Source of the DNA: Pedobacter soli | Lineage (GTDB): Bacteria; Bacteroidota; Bacteroidia; Sphingobacteriales; Sphingobacteriaceae | Assembly: GCF_900101435.1 (NCBI RefSeq) | Contig: NZ_FMZH01000016.1 | Coordinates: 1 to 64,000 of the forward strand | DNA: 64,000 nucleotides | Direction of reading: 5' to 3' | Shown: positions 15,834 to 24,721 of the stretch, one piece after another | Layout: every line of letters begins with the position of its first letter | Numbering within the stretch: the stretch's first letter is position 1 | Position numbers and translations under genes: made by a program | Notes under the pieces: generated by a model | Told to the model about the DNA's origin: nothing | Database searches by the model: none | The model's input: the letters and a program-made list of their open reading frames with translations, nothing else

Positions 15834-18800
15834 TTATAACTTAACACTTAAATTTAAACCATAGGTACGTACGGGTGGCACACCACCCAACTCCATCCCC
15901 GGAAAAGTGGCATTGTAACTCGATTCGGGATCGATGTTATCTGTCTTTTTCATGATGATGAATAAGTTACGCCCAACAAAACTTAAATTGAGGCCTTTAA
16001 TCTTATTGTTAAACATTTTGGCCGGGAAATTATAACCTAATATTACCTGCCTGAATTTGACAAAGCTGGCATCCTGAACAAATTGTTTTGAAACATTATT
16101 GGCATAGGTGGTGTAATAATTGGCTGCATTTACACCCAGCGCATCGCGGTTTTCTAAAGTAGCCTGGTGCAATCCAAACACATAGCCATAATAATCGGTT
16201 GCCGAGAAGATTTTACCACCCCATTTACCATCTATTAAAAACGAAAGGTTTACACCCTTATAATTAAATTCGTTGTTCCAGCCTCCGCTCCATTTGCTAT
16301 AGGCAGAGCCATAGGCTTTTAATTCGCCTCTTTCGGGAGCTCCATTGGCATCTTTAAGTATATTGCCACTGGCATCGTACTTAAAATCGTAGGCCATTAC
16401 CTGTCCCACAGGCAATCCGGCTATATTTTGTAAAAAGCCCACATTACTTCTGGAAGTGGCCAGCAGTTGTGAAGCTGTGCCCGGAGCCAGCGTAATTACT
16501 TTATTATCGTTATATGATCCGTTAACACTGGATGTCCAGCTGAAATCTTTATTCTTTAGCACCACGCCAGAAATTAAAGCTTCAATACCTTTGTTCTGCA
16601 GTTCGCCAATGTTTAAAGTGGCACCATTGTAACCTGTAGTGGTGGAGGTGGGTACATCCAAAATTTCATCGCTCGATTTTTTATTGTACCAGGTAAAATC
16701 AACATTTAACCTATCGCCAAAGAAGCGCATCTCGGTACCAATCTCGAGTTCTTTAGCTTTAGAGGCAAATAGTGAAGCATTGGGAATAGATGAATTTACA
16801 ATATTACCAATCGGACTTCCGTTAACGGTTTCGCTACGCAGATTATAATACAATTGTGTTTTAAATGGTAAGGCACCCTGACCCACTACGGCATAACCTG
16901 CCCTTAATTTACCAAAGCTTAAGAAAGATGGTTTCCACAGCTCAGAAAAAACAAATGAACCACTAATGGCAGGATAAAACACACTTAGCTTATTGTCCTT
17001 TCCTGGTGTAGCCAAAGTAGAAAACCAGTCGCTTCTTCCGCTGGCAGTTAAATAGAAGATATCTTTATAGGTTAATTCTAAAGTACCGTAAACAGATTGT
17101 GTTTCCTGGTCGCTTTGTACCACACTAACAGTTTTTCCACCGGTATTGGATAAAGTATAGATGCCAGGGATCTGGAAAGAGCCTCCCTGATTGGTTGTTT
17201 GCGTTAATTTGGTGCGGCGGTAACTGGCACCAATGTTAGGGGTAATTGCGAAATCGTCTATTTTGAACGATTTACCGATTAATCCATCTACATTAATATC
17301 AGAAAAATTTGTTAATTGTTCGGTAAAACCACCATCAGTATCGTAAGCAGTTCCGGAAGGTGTTACGCCCAGATAAGTTTCGTTGTAGGCATCTCTTCCA
17401 GCCCTTGCCTGTAAAAACAAGCCATTATCAAAAGTATATTTGGCATTTGCCGAACTTAATAAACGTTCTTTTTTGGTGTTGTGGATAAACTCGTAAGCTG
17501 CAAACCAGGGGTTGGTAGCATAGGGATTACCTGTATTGTACAGGATTTCGTTTCCTTTATCATTTTTCCAGGGTTTTAAATCGTTAATATTTACACTGGT
17601 TGGTAAAAATGCAGCATTGTAATTGGCATTACCAGCACCATCCGAAACCATTGGCCGGTTTTTAGCCTGTTCTAAAATGTAATTGAAACGGGCATCAACT
17701 ACGAGGTTTTTTATCGGATCGAAAGTACTCGACAAAGTAAAGTTCTGTCTGTTTAAACCTGAATTGGGCACTACTGAGTTGTTGTGCAAGTCGCTGCCCG
17801 AAACGCGGATTACTCCGCCTGTAAACGTTTTATTTAAAGCCAGGGTATTGGTAAAGCTATTACCGGTTTTGTAAAAATCTTCGATGTTATCTTGTTGAGC
17901 AGAATAAGGCCTGCTTACCCCATCAAACTGCACCACGTTCGAACCATCCAGTCGTGCACCCCAGCTGGAACCACCTGTTGAAGCTGCTGCCAGTTGTGTA
18001 GCCGGTTTTTGCCCGTTTACGCCCTGACCATAAACATACTGCCAGTTGGTGCGGTCCATAATCTGCTCGGCCACGTAATTGCTGTTAAATTCAATGCTGT
18101 TGCCTTTGCCACTTTTGGTGGTGATTAAAATTACTCCTGATTTAGCACGATACCCATACAATGCTGCTGCAGCGGCACCTTTTAAAACCGAAATGCTTTC
18201 GATATCATCGGGATTTAAATTACCAATCGCATCGCCACGATCGGGAGCATTGTCGTATTGTCCGCCAGAGTTGCCCACCGAATTGGCATTGAAACGGCCA
18301 ACAGGCTCGCTCTCCATAGGGATACCATTAATTACATATAGTGGCTGACTACTTTGGCCTAAACTGGAAACCCCGCGGATAATTACACTGGTTGCCGCGC
18401 CTGCGCCACCTGATGTTGAACTCACATCTAAACCGGCAACTTTACCTACCAAGGAATTGAGCACACTATTTTCCCTCGCCTGGGTTAAAGTTTCGCCGCC
18501 TACCTGCGTAACCGAATAGCCCAAAGCTCTTCTTTCTTTTTTAATGCCCAAAGCCGTAACCACTACATCCGTTAATTGCTTGGTATCTTCGGTAAGTACA
18601 ATATCGATAACGGTTTTGGTACTAATTGCAATTTCTTTGGTTTGAAAACCTGCATAAGAAACTACCAGAATAGCATTTTCGGGTGCATTTAAGGCAAACT
18701 TTCCATTTACATCGGTTGAGGTACCGATACCCGTTCCTTTTACCCGCACACTGGCACCGGGTAAAGCACCTCCAAGTGCATCTTTTACAGTTCCTGTAAT

Positions 18801-19175
18801 TGGGACTTCTTTATTCTTGCTAATGACAATTAAGCCACCATCAGAAACAGAATATTTCAGGTTCGTTCTGTTTAAAATGGCTGCCAGCACATCGGTAACC
18901 AAAGTATTGGTTACAGTAATGCTTACATCCCGGTTTACCGGTACATAAGAAGAGCTGTAAACAAAATGGTAACTGCTTTGCTGCTCAATAATCTGTAAAA
19001 CCTTTGCCAGCTTTGTTTTCTTCACATCTAACGAAATTTTTTCCTGGGAAAAAACAGATGCTGAAACATTAAGGCAGGTAATGAAAACCATAATACAGGC
19101 TAGTTTCATTAGCATAATGAATTTTAAAAGCCTCCGGTATCTCGGATGCCCTTGCAGTAAGTAATAATTAATCAT
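15834..19175 (-). CDS. SusC/RagA TonB-dependent transporter with STN signalling domain
   Basis: A 22-stranded outer-membrane pore lidded by its SusD partner and powered by TonB. After the signal peptide (ending near NVSASVFSQ) come an STN domain (about 60 residues from ISLDVKKTKLAKVLQIIEQ), a CarboxypepD_reg domain (ITGTVKDALGGALPGASV), the plug (SLVGKVAGLDVSS, VIIRGVSSLG) and the barrel ending RTYGLNLSVKL. The STN domain normally contacts a FecR anti-sigma factor, and FecR plus an ECF sigma factor lie immediately upstream, so ligand binding probably switches on this locus. The frame opens at 19214; the ATG at 19175 behind an A-rich leader is the more likely start. Confidence 0.93.
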   Translation of the reverse strand: MINYYLLQGHPRYRRLLKFIMLMKLACIMVFITCLNVSASVFSQEKISLDVKKTKLAKVLQIIEQQSSYHFVYSSSYVPVNRDVSITVTNTLVTDVLAAILNRTNLKYSVSDGGLIVISKNKEVPITGTVKDALGGALPGASVRVKGTGIGTSTDVNGKFALNAPENAILVVSYAGFQTKEIAISTKTVIDIVLTEDTKQLTDVVVTALGIKKERRALGYSVTQVGGETLTQARENSVLNSLVGKVAGLDVSSTSGGAGAATSVIIRGVSSLGQSSQPLYVINGIPMESEPVGRFNANSVGNSGGQYDNAPDRGDAIGNLNPDDIESISVLKGAAAAALYGYRAKSGVILITTKSGKGNSIEFNSNYVAEQIMDRTNWQYVYGQGVNGQKPATQLAAASTGGSSWGARLDGSNVVQFDGVSRPYSAQQDNIEDFYKTGNSFTNTLALNKTFTGGVIRVSGSDLHNNSVVPNSGLNRQNFTLSSTFDPIKNLVVDARFNYILEQAKNRPMVSDGAGNANYNAAFLPTSVNINDLKPWKNDKGNEILYNTGNPYATNPWFAAYEFIHNTKKERLLSSANAKYTFDNGLFLQARAGRDAYNETYLGVTPSGTAYDTDGGFTEQLTNFSDINVDGLIGKSFKIDDFAITPNIGASYRRTKLTQTTNQGGSFQIPGIYTLSNTGGKTVSVVQSDQETQSVYGTLELTYKDIFYLTASGRSDWFSTLATPGKDNKLSVFYPAISGSFVFSELWKPSFLSFGKLRAGYAVVGQGALPFKTQLYYNLRSETVNGSPIGNIVNSSIPNASLFASKAKELEIGTEMRFFGDRLNVDFTWYNKKSSDEILDVPTSTTTGYNGATLNIGELQNKGIEALISGVVLKNKDFSWTSSVNGSYNDNKVITLAPGTASQLLATSRSNVGFLQNIAGLPVGQVMAYDFKYDASGNILKDANGAPERGELKAYGSAYSKWSGGWNNEFNYKGVNLSFLIDGKWGGKIFSATDYYGYVFGLHQATLENRDALGVNAANYYTTYANNVSKQFVQDASFVKFRQVILGYNFPAKMFNNKIKGLNLSFVGRNLFIIMKKTDNIDPESSYNATFPGMELGGVPPVRTYGLNLSVKL

Positions 19176-19261
19176 ATTTTTGTTTTTTTTGGTTGCATAA
19201 GTTCTTGGCAGCAATCTGTTTGCGCATAAACTGCCATTAATTAATCAAGAAGGAAACCTAT

Positions 19262-19292
19262 AAGGGCGGTGCTCCAACACCGTCCTTTTTTT
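19262..19292 (+). terminator. Hairpin with T-run between fecR and susC, oriented to the plus strand
   Basis: AAGGGCGGTG (19262-19271) pairs with CACCGTCCTT (19278-19287, one G-T) around CTCCAA and is followed by Ts to 19292 on the plus strand. Both flanking genes are on the minus strand, where the RNA hairpin has no following U-run. It might block antisense transcription or act as an RNA-stability hairpin between fecR and susC. Confidence 0.5.
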
Positions 19293-19296
19293 GTTC

Positions 19297-20361
19297 CTAT
19301 TTCGAAATGGTGATCTTTTTTCCTTTTATCTCATATTTAAAATTGTTTTCGGTTTGTTGTAATGCTTGTAAAACTTCTGCTATGGTCTCGTTGGTAATGG
19401 TTGCAGTAAAGCGGTATTTTTCAATCTCCGGATTTTTGAAGCTGATTTCTACGTTGTACCATTTTTCGAGGATGTTTTTAATTTCATCAAAATCCTGGTC
19501 GTAAATTTCGATACGGTTTTGGGTCCAGGCTGTTTCTACAATGGTACTATCCTTAATCTTGGTATAATGGTTAATGGTAATTTCGGGCTTTGGTGCAGTG
19601 GGTTTAACCAGTTTAGCGGGCTGCTTTTGTGCAATTGTTTTGTAAAAGGTTACCTTCTGACTTGGTTTTAAGGTAATAATACCGCCATTCCCACTCGTAG
19701 CTTCCATGGTAATCAAACCACGAATCAAGGTGGCTTCCGAAGTAATTTCGTCAGCGTAAGCTTTCACATTAAATGCGGTACCGAGTACATTGATGTTAAA
19801 ATCGGTAGTGTGCACTTTAAAGGGTTTGGCTTTATCGTGTGCTACATCAAAAAAAGCCTCTCCGGTTAAAGTTACTTCACGGCATTTATCGTTAAAATCT
19901 TTACTAACGGTTAAATTACTCTTTGCATTGAGCAAAACCGAGGTACCATCCTGCAGCATAATTTTTTTACGCTCACCGCTTTTAGTGGTAAAACTGTAAA
20001 TCTCCGGCACTGCACTTTGAGTGCTTTTGTTAAGGTATGTACGATATAAAAACACCGAACCCAACACCAGCACTACGGTAGCTGCAATTTTAAGCCATAA
20101 GTAATTTTTAAGCTTCACGGTTTCTACTACGGGGAACAGGGTTTCTGCTAAATTTTCGCGCTGTTTGTTTAACGGGCGCTTATTTCCACTCAGTATTACG
20201 TATAATTTTTTCGCCTCAGCTATTACTGCTGCCTGCTCGGGGTGGGCATTAATGTATTTCTCCCAATATCCAATGCATAGTGGATCTGTTCCAGCACAAT
20301 ACTGCTGAAAAGTGCTATCCACAAGGAAGTCTTCTGCATTGAATTTACTTCTATCAACCAT
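19297..20361 (-). CDS. FecR-family anti-sigma factor
   Basis: Inner-membrane protein that holds the ECF sigma factor inactive and relays the signal from the STN domain of the SusC partner. The N-terminal cytoplasmic part carries the anti-sigma segment (FNAEDFLVDSTFQQYCAG), a single membrane helix lies near IAATVVLVLGSVFLY, and the periplasmic FecR domain has LQDGTSVLLNAKSNLTV, EAFFDVAHDKAKPF and VLGTAFNVKAYAD. A C-terminal DUF4974-like STN-binding region ends in ITISK. The frame opens at 20391; the ATG at 20361 (MVDRSKF) is preferred because it gives the usual FecR start. Confidence 0.92.
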   Translation of the reverse strand: MVDRSKFNAEDFLVDSTFQQYCAGTDPLCIGYWEKYINAHPEQAAVIAEAKKLYVILSGNKRPLNKQRENLAETLFPVVETVKLKNYLWLKIAATVVLVLGSVFLYRTYLNKSTQSAVPEIYSFTTKSGERKKIMLQDGTSVLLNAKSNLTVSKDFNDKCREVTLTGEAFFDVAHDKAKPFKVHTTDFNINVLGTAFNVKAYADEITSEATLIRGLITMEATSGNGGIITLKPSQKVTFYKTIAQKQPAKLVKPTAPKPEITINHYTKIKDSTIVETAWTQNRIEIYDQDFDEIKNILEKWYNVEISFKNPEIEKYRFTATITNETIAEVLQALQQTENNFKYEIKGKKITISK

Positions 20362-20511
20362 GCTAATTTGCCTTTTATATAACAGTGCCAAAAAGCTTTA
20401 CTTTTTCCTAAGAAAATTTTAACTTTTTTTTAACCTAACCAAATATGTGCACTGGAAGTACAGGAAATGAAGAAATTTAATTCGCCATGGTGGTGGCATA
20501 GAGTCTTAGTT

Positions 20512-20561
20512 GGTTGGTGGGCCACCAACCATGGAATTAGAGTCACCAACCATGGGATTAG
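20512..20561. repeat. CACCAACCATGG direct and inverted repeats between sigma and fecR
   Basis: GGTTGGTGG (20512-20520) and CCACCAACC (20522-20530) form a palindrome with one central base. The word CACCAACCATGGAATTAG (20523-20540) recurs at 20544-20561 with one change, period 21, and overlaps the stop codon of the sigma gene. A related CCATGGTGGTGG lies at about 20486. This may be a translational or processing element between the two genes, or a degenerate insertion. Confidence 0.55.
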
Positions 20562-21112
20562 CTTTTAAACTCTTTCCTTAATATTTTTAGTGCATCGTAA
20601 ATGGTATTGTAGGCTGTTTTAATGGTTTGGTTGGTTTGTTCGGCAATTTGCTCATAGCTGAAACCATCAAAAAACTTTAAATGGATAAGTTGCTTTTGGC
20701 GGAAGGTAAGTTTTTCTAAAGCACTTTTAAGCTGATGTTTCACCAGTTCGTCGCTTTGTACTTTAACAATAAATTCTTCGTAGCTCATTTCCATCCAGTC
20801 GCCATCGGCACCTGCATTAAAAAGCGCATCGCTGATTTTACGTTTTCTTTCCAGAATCCGCAGCAGTTTACGTTTTAAAAAAGTACGAAGATAGGCTTCA
20901 ACATTGTCGACCCGGGTTAAGGTTTCGTGCTTCTCCCAAATGGTTGTAAAAACCTGATCGGTAGCTTCGCCAGAAGTGTCGGCATCGGCACAGACCCTGA
21001 TGCCGAAATTTACCAGCGGGTAATAAAGTTCCGAATAGAGATCAAAAAACGCATCCTTATCGCCGGCGCGTAGCCGTTCCCAGAGTAAGTGATGCGCTAA
21101 TTTATCTTTCAT
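20558..21112 (-). CDS. ECF-type RNA polymerase sigma factor
   Basis: A 184-residue sigma-70-family factor of the extracytoplasmic group found with FecR/SusC. Region 2 is at about residues 22-95 (AFFDLYSELYYPLVNFGIR and the TIWEKHETL segment), and region 4 at about 125-178 with the helix-turn-helix FDGFSYEQIAEQTNQTIKTA. It directs RNA polymerase, probably to the SusC/SusD pair downstream. It is the first gene of the sigma-fecR-susC-susD series on the minus strand, and a hairpin repeat at 21179-21233 separates it from the amylase gene before it. Confidence 0.93.
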   Translation of the reverse strand: MKDKLAHHLLWERLRAGDKDAFFDLYSELYYPLVNFGIRVCADADTSGEATDQVFTTIWEKHETLTRVDNVEAYLRTFLKRKLLRILERKRKISDALFNAGADGDWMEMSYEEFIVKVQSDELVKHQLKSALEKLTFRQKQLIHLKFFDGFSYEQIAEQTNQTIKTAYNTIYDALKILRKEFKS

Positions 21113-21178
21113 TTAGGATGCTTTGTTGTTAAAGCAATATTAACTAAAAACAACAAGATTATTACCAACCGGTTTAAT

Positions 21179-21233
21179 AAACCTCGCAGGTTTTTAATAT
21201 CAAACCTCGCAGATTTCTAAAACCTGCGAGGTT
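21179..21233. repeat. AACCTCGCAGG repeat and hairpin, probable terminator of the amylase gene
   Basis: AAACCTCGCAGGTTT (21179-21193) is followed by AAACCTCGCAG (21202-21212) and its inverse CTGCGAGGTT (21224-21233). AACCTCGCAG pairs perfectly with CTGCGAGGTT around 11 nt. It lies 5 bp past the stop of the GH13 lipoprotein gene, so it may terminate it even though the minus-strand tail is only mildly T-rich. The word AACCTCGCAGGTTT is a dispersed repeat in Bacteroidota. Confidence 0.6.
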
Positions 21234-21237
21234 GTAA

Positions 21238-23118
21238 TTACTTTAAAGCAACTTTACTAAAAATATGGTATTCGCCCGGTGCTAAGTTTGCAGTGTACAT
21301 GCCCGAAGCCAGACTAACATTGCTGCCTACCGCATCTAGCCATGTACCCGCCGCACCAAAATCGATATTGGCACTTTGGTTTACCACATCAAAATTACCA
21401 ACTACCACAACAGTGTTGCTGCCTTCAGTTAATTTAATGTATTTAATGCCACCAGCCAGGTTGTAAGTGAAATTAGTGGAGTTAAAAATGCTGTTGCTCT
21501 TCTTTAACCTGATGAATTTGGCGTAAGCATCGTACAGTGCTTTGCGACTTGGATCGCTGAAATATTCCCATTTGATGGGTTTATCGCCGGTGCGTCCATT
21601 AAAATCGATACTTACATCATAACCGAGTTCGCCAAACTGCCAGATCATTTTAGGGCCAGGCATGCCAAATAAAAATGCGGCAATCAATTCTTCCCTTTTT
21701 AAAGATGTAGCGAGGTTACCCTTAATCATATAACTACCAGATCCATTTCCATAGCGGATGTTTTTGAAATTCAGGCGTTCTTCGTCGTGACTTTCGCCAT
21801 AACTTACCAGGTTTTCTGATTTGGTAAAACCATGATTGGTATAAAATCCCCACTGAAAATTAGAACCTCCTAACCAGCCCATGGTAGCCTCGTTCATATC
21901 GTGGTTCAGGTTATTCCAAAGCATCATGCCCTCGTCGGCCAATACTTTTTCTTCCGATTCTTCTGCAAAATGTTCCAATATCACATAAAAATTCGGATCG
22001 ATACTTTTGATGTAACTGTTGTAATCTTTCCAGATGGCCACCCGGCCGGCATCATACAACCTAAACTGCGCATCATCTGTTGAAGCTTTCTGGGTAAAAC
22101 CTTTTGATAAATCGAATCGGAAACCATCTATTTTGTACTGCTGCATCCAGAATTTCATTACATCTTTCGAAAACTTTTTAGTTGCCTGGCTTTCATGGTT
22201 AAAATCATAACCCACATTAAAAGGATGCCTGGCATCTACATTAAACCAGGGGCTCGAAGTAGTAGGCTTAGCGCCATCAAAATACAACTGTACCATAGGC
22301 GATTGACCAAAGGAATGGTTTAGCACCATATCCATAATTACGGCAATACCACGACCGTGACACTCATCAATAAAATTTTGCAATGCCGTTTTGGTGCCAT
22401 AATATTTATCTGGTGCGAAATAAAAAGATGGATTGTAGCCCCAGCTTAAATTGCCTTCAAACTCGTTAACGGGCATTAATTCAACAGCATTTATCCCCAA
22501 GCCAATTAAATAATCCAATTTTGCAAGCGTGGATGCATAACTGTGCTCAGTAGTAAAATCGCGCACCAATAATTCGTAAATCACCAGGTTGTTTTTATCC
22601 GGGCGGGTAAAGCTGGTATTTTTCCAGTTATAAACCGGCTGATTCGCCTGCATTGTACTCACAATACCAGTTGTTTTACCTGTTGGATAAGCTTTTAAGT
22701 TCGGATATACTGTTGCCGCAATATATTGATCGTTATCCGGATCGAGCACTTTTTCGCAATAGGGATCGGCCACTTTCAGGTTTCCATCAACAACAAACTG
22801 GTAGGCATATTCGGTAGCGGGGTTAAGGTTATCAATTTGTACCCACCAGGTATTGCCATCGGATGTCTTTTTCATTACCGAAGCCGTTGCTGACCAGTTA
22901 TTAAAATCGCCAATTAGCGCAACCGAAGTTTTACCGGGCGCGTATAGGGTTACAATAGCCGAAGTACCATTATTAATGAAGGCCACGCCATCTTTGGCTC
23001 CTGCCGGTAAATCGGCTGTTTGATTAACAGGTGTAGGCTCCGGGGTATCTGTAGCCGCTTTTTTGCAGGCGGTATGCGTTGCTGCTACTAACAGCAAGAG
23101 ATAAAATACTTTTTTCAT
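21238..23118 (-). CDS. GH13 alpha-amylase-family lipoprotein with N-terminal CBM48-like domain
   Basis: A 626-residue exported glucanase. The lipobox VAATHTAC places it on the outer membrane. Residues about 45-135 form an immunoglobulin-like CBM48/E-set domain (VALIGDFNNWSA, YAYQFVVDG). The GH13 barrel follows, with DMVLNH, nucleophile D336 in GFRFDLSKG, acid E382 in VILEHF and D445 in GESHDEER, so the catalytic set is complete. A C-terminal beta domain ends LAPGEYHIFSKV. It could hydrolyse or debranch starch at the cell surface, filling the role of SusG. It is the last gene of the starch locus in transcription order. Confidence 0.93.
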   Translation of the reverse strand: MKKVFYLLLLVAATHTACKKAATDTPEPTPVNQTADLPAGAKDGVAFINNGTSAIVTLYAPGKTSVALIGDFNNWSATASVMKKTSDGNTWWVQIDNLNPATEYAYQFVVDGNLKVADPYCEKVLDPDNDQYIAATVYPNLKAYPTGKTTGIVSTMQANQPVYNWKNTSFTRPDKNNLVIYELLVRDFTTEHSYASTLAKLDYLIGLGINAVELMPVNEFEGNLSWGYNPSFYFAPDKYYGTKTALQNFIDECHGRGIAVIMDMVLNHSFGQSPMVQLYFDGAKPTTSSPWFNVDARHPFNVGYDFNHESQATKKFSKDVMKFWMQQYKIDGFRFDLSKGFTQKASTDDAQFRLYDAGRVAIWKDYNSYIKSIDPNFYVILEHFAEESEEKVLADEGMMLWNNLNHDMNEATMGWLGGSNFQWGFYTNHGFTKSENLVSYGESHDEERLNFKNIRYGNGSGSYMIKGNLATSLKREELIAAFLFGMPGPKMIWQFGELGYDVSIDFNGRTGDKPIKWEYFSDPSRKALYDAYAKFIRLKKSNSIFNSTNFTYNLAGGIKYIKLTEGSNTVVVVGNFDVVNQSANIDFGAAGTWLDAVGSNVSLASGMYTANLAPGEYHIFSKVALK

Positions 23119-23149
23119 TTGGTTAGATTATTGTTGGTTCTTACCACCG

Positions 23150-23236
23150 AGGCCGCAAAGTTTTCACAGAGCACATTGAGACTTAAAATGGACTCCGTTT
23201 TCTCTGTGTTTTTCTTTGTTGACTCTGTGGTTAATA
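23150..23236. repeat. CACAGAG/CTCTGTG dispersed repeat
   Basis: The gap between the MFS gene and the GH13 lipoprotein gene contains ACCACCGAGGCCGCAAAG, CACAGAG, then TTCTCTGTGTTTTTC and GACTCTGTGGTTAAT. The CACAGAG and CTCTGTG words are inverted. This text resembles an often-repeated Bacteroidota intergenic sequence. No coding function is seen. Confidence 0.55.
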
Positions 23237-23277
23237 TTTTGCACTTAGTCAGTGACTATTTTTGGATTAAATTCTGA

Positions 23278-24651
23278 TTAAACACTTCTGTTTTCTTCGA
23301 CTTCCAGTTTAGCGGCCAATACTTCATCAGTTTTCTTTTCTCGGATAAACACATAGCAAATTACAGCGGCCAGAATCATTAAACCGCCACCCAACTGAAC
23401 GGCCAGTAATCTGTCGTTATTTAATACATTGCGCATTAGCCAGCCAAAACCCAGCGAGGCTATAATTTCGGGCAGTACGATAAAGAAATTGAAAATACCC
23501 ATATAAATACCAATTTTATCTTTTGGTAAGGAACCACTTAACATCGCATAAGGCATAGAAAGGATACTTGCCCAGGCAATACCAACCCCTGTCATACACA
23601 AATAGAGCATATTTTTATCATGCACCCAGGCCACACTGATTAAGCCAACAGCTCCACAAATTAAACAAAGCGCGTGGGTAGTTTTACGGCCTAAAGCATC
23701 GGCTATTTTAGGAAGAATTAAAGCAAAAAGGAAAGTTACTACACTATAATAAGCCAGTGTTAAACTACCAAAATCGGCGCCGTGGGCATAAACCGGATCG
23801 GCTGCATCTTTACCGCCAAAGACATTAACCGCAACCGCCGTGGTATAATAAAACCACATTAAAAATAAACCTGGCCAGGTAAAAAACTGAACCAGCGAAA
23901 CTACCTGCATTCTTTTAGGCATATTGCGCAAGGCCTGAAAAATTTCTTTGGCACCGCCACCAAAACCTTTGTTGCTGGCTTTTACTTTTTCTTTAAAATC
24001 AACATCCTGTGGAGGATATTCTTTAGTGGTAAAAACCGTCCACAGTACCGCTGCAAAAAAGAAAAATGCACCGATATAAAAAGAGAACTTTACATTTTCC
24101 GGAATGCTGCCCTGCTCGGCTGTATTGGTTAAATGGAAAATATTATTCATGATCCATGGTAAGGCTGAGGCTACGCTCCCCCCCAGGCCAATCATCATGC
24201 TTTGCATAATAAAACCGCGGTTAACCTGACTATCGGGCAATTTATCGGTAACAAAAGCGCGGAAAGGTTCCATGGCAATATTTCCGAAAACATCCAAAAT
24301 CCACAATAAACCTGCAGCCATCCATAATACACTGCTGTGTGGCATAAAAATTAAGGCTATGCTGCTTACAATGGCGCCGATTAGAAAGTATGGCCTTCTC
24401 CTGCCCCATCTTGGGTGCCAGGTACGATCACTCAGGTAGCCAATAACAGGTTGCACCAACAGACCAGTTAGCGGTGCTGCTAAAAACAATAAAGGAACCT
24501 GATCGGGATTGGCACCAAGGTTTTCGTAAATACGGCCCATATTGGCACGTTGCAGATCCCAACCAAACTGGATACCGAAAAAACCTACGCTCATGTTGAT
24601 AATCTGAACGAGTGTTAATTTCGGATTCTCGAATACTGTTTTTAAGCTCAT
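23278..24651 (-). CDS. MFS sugar transporter, SLC45-like (probable maltose uptake)
   Basis: A 457-residue inner-membrane carrier with about 12 hydrophobic segments. The N terminus has QFGWDLQRANMGRIYENLGA, and the loop 2-3 motif GYLSDRTWHPRWGRRRPYF is typical of SLC45/GPH-like sugar:proton symporters found beside maltose phosphorylase in Bacteroidota. It lies between two GH13 genes and downstream of GH65 and pgmB, which supports transport of maltose or short malto-oligosaccharides into the cytoplasm. Substrate is inferred from context. The C terminus is a short charged tail. Confidence 0.88.
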   Translation of the reverse strand: MSLKTVFENPKLTLVQIINMSVGFFGIQFGWDLQRANMGRIYENLGANPDQVPLLFLAAPLTGLLVQPVIGYLSDRTWHPRWGRRRPYFLIGAIVSSIALIFMPHSSVLWMAAGLLWILDVFGNIAMEPFRAFVTDKLPDSQVNRGFIMQSMMIGLGGSVASALPWIMNNIFHLTNTAEQGSIPENVKFSFYIGAFFFFAAVLWTVFTTKEYPPQDVDFKEKVKASNKGFGGGAKEIFQALRNMPKRMQVVSLVQFFTWPGLFLMWFYYTTAVAVNVFGGKDAADPVYAHGADFGSLTLAYYSVVTFLFALILPKIADALGRKTTHALCLICGAVGLISVAWVHDKNMLYLCMTGVGIAWASILSMPYAMLSGSLPKDKIGIYMGIFNFFIVLPEIIASLGFGWLMRNVLNNDRLLAVQLGGGLMILAAVICYVFIREKKTDEVLAAKLEVEENRSV

Positions 24652-24660
24652 TTTCTTTAG

Positions 24661-24706
24661 TCTAAGCGCTAAGCGTATGGCGCATGGCGCTCTACGTTCT
24701 AGCGGT
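24661..24706. repeat. GCGTATGGCGCATGGCGC repeat
   Basis: The gap between the amylase and MFS genes consists of TAAGCGCTAAGCGTATGGCGCATGG-type words, related to those at 2285-2338 beside prs. It is a dispersed low-complexity repeat with self-complementary GCGC words. Confidence 0.45.
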
Positions 24707-24721
24707 TAATGCATCATTATT

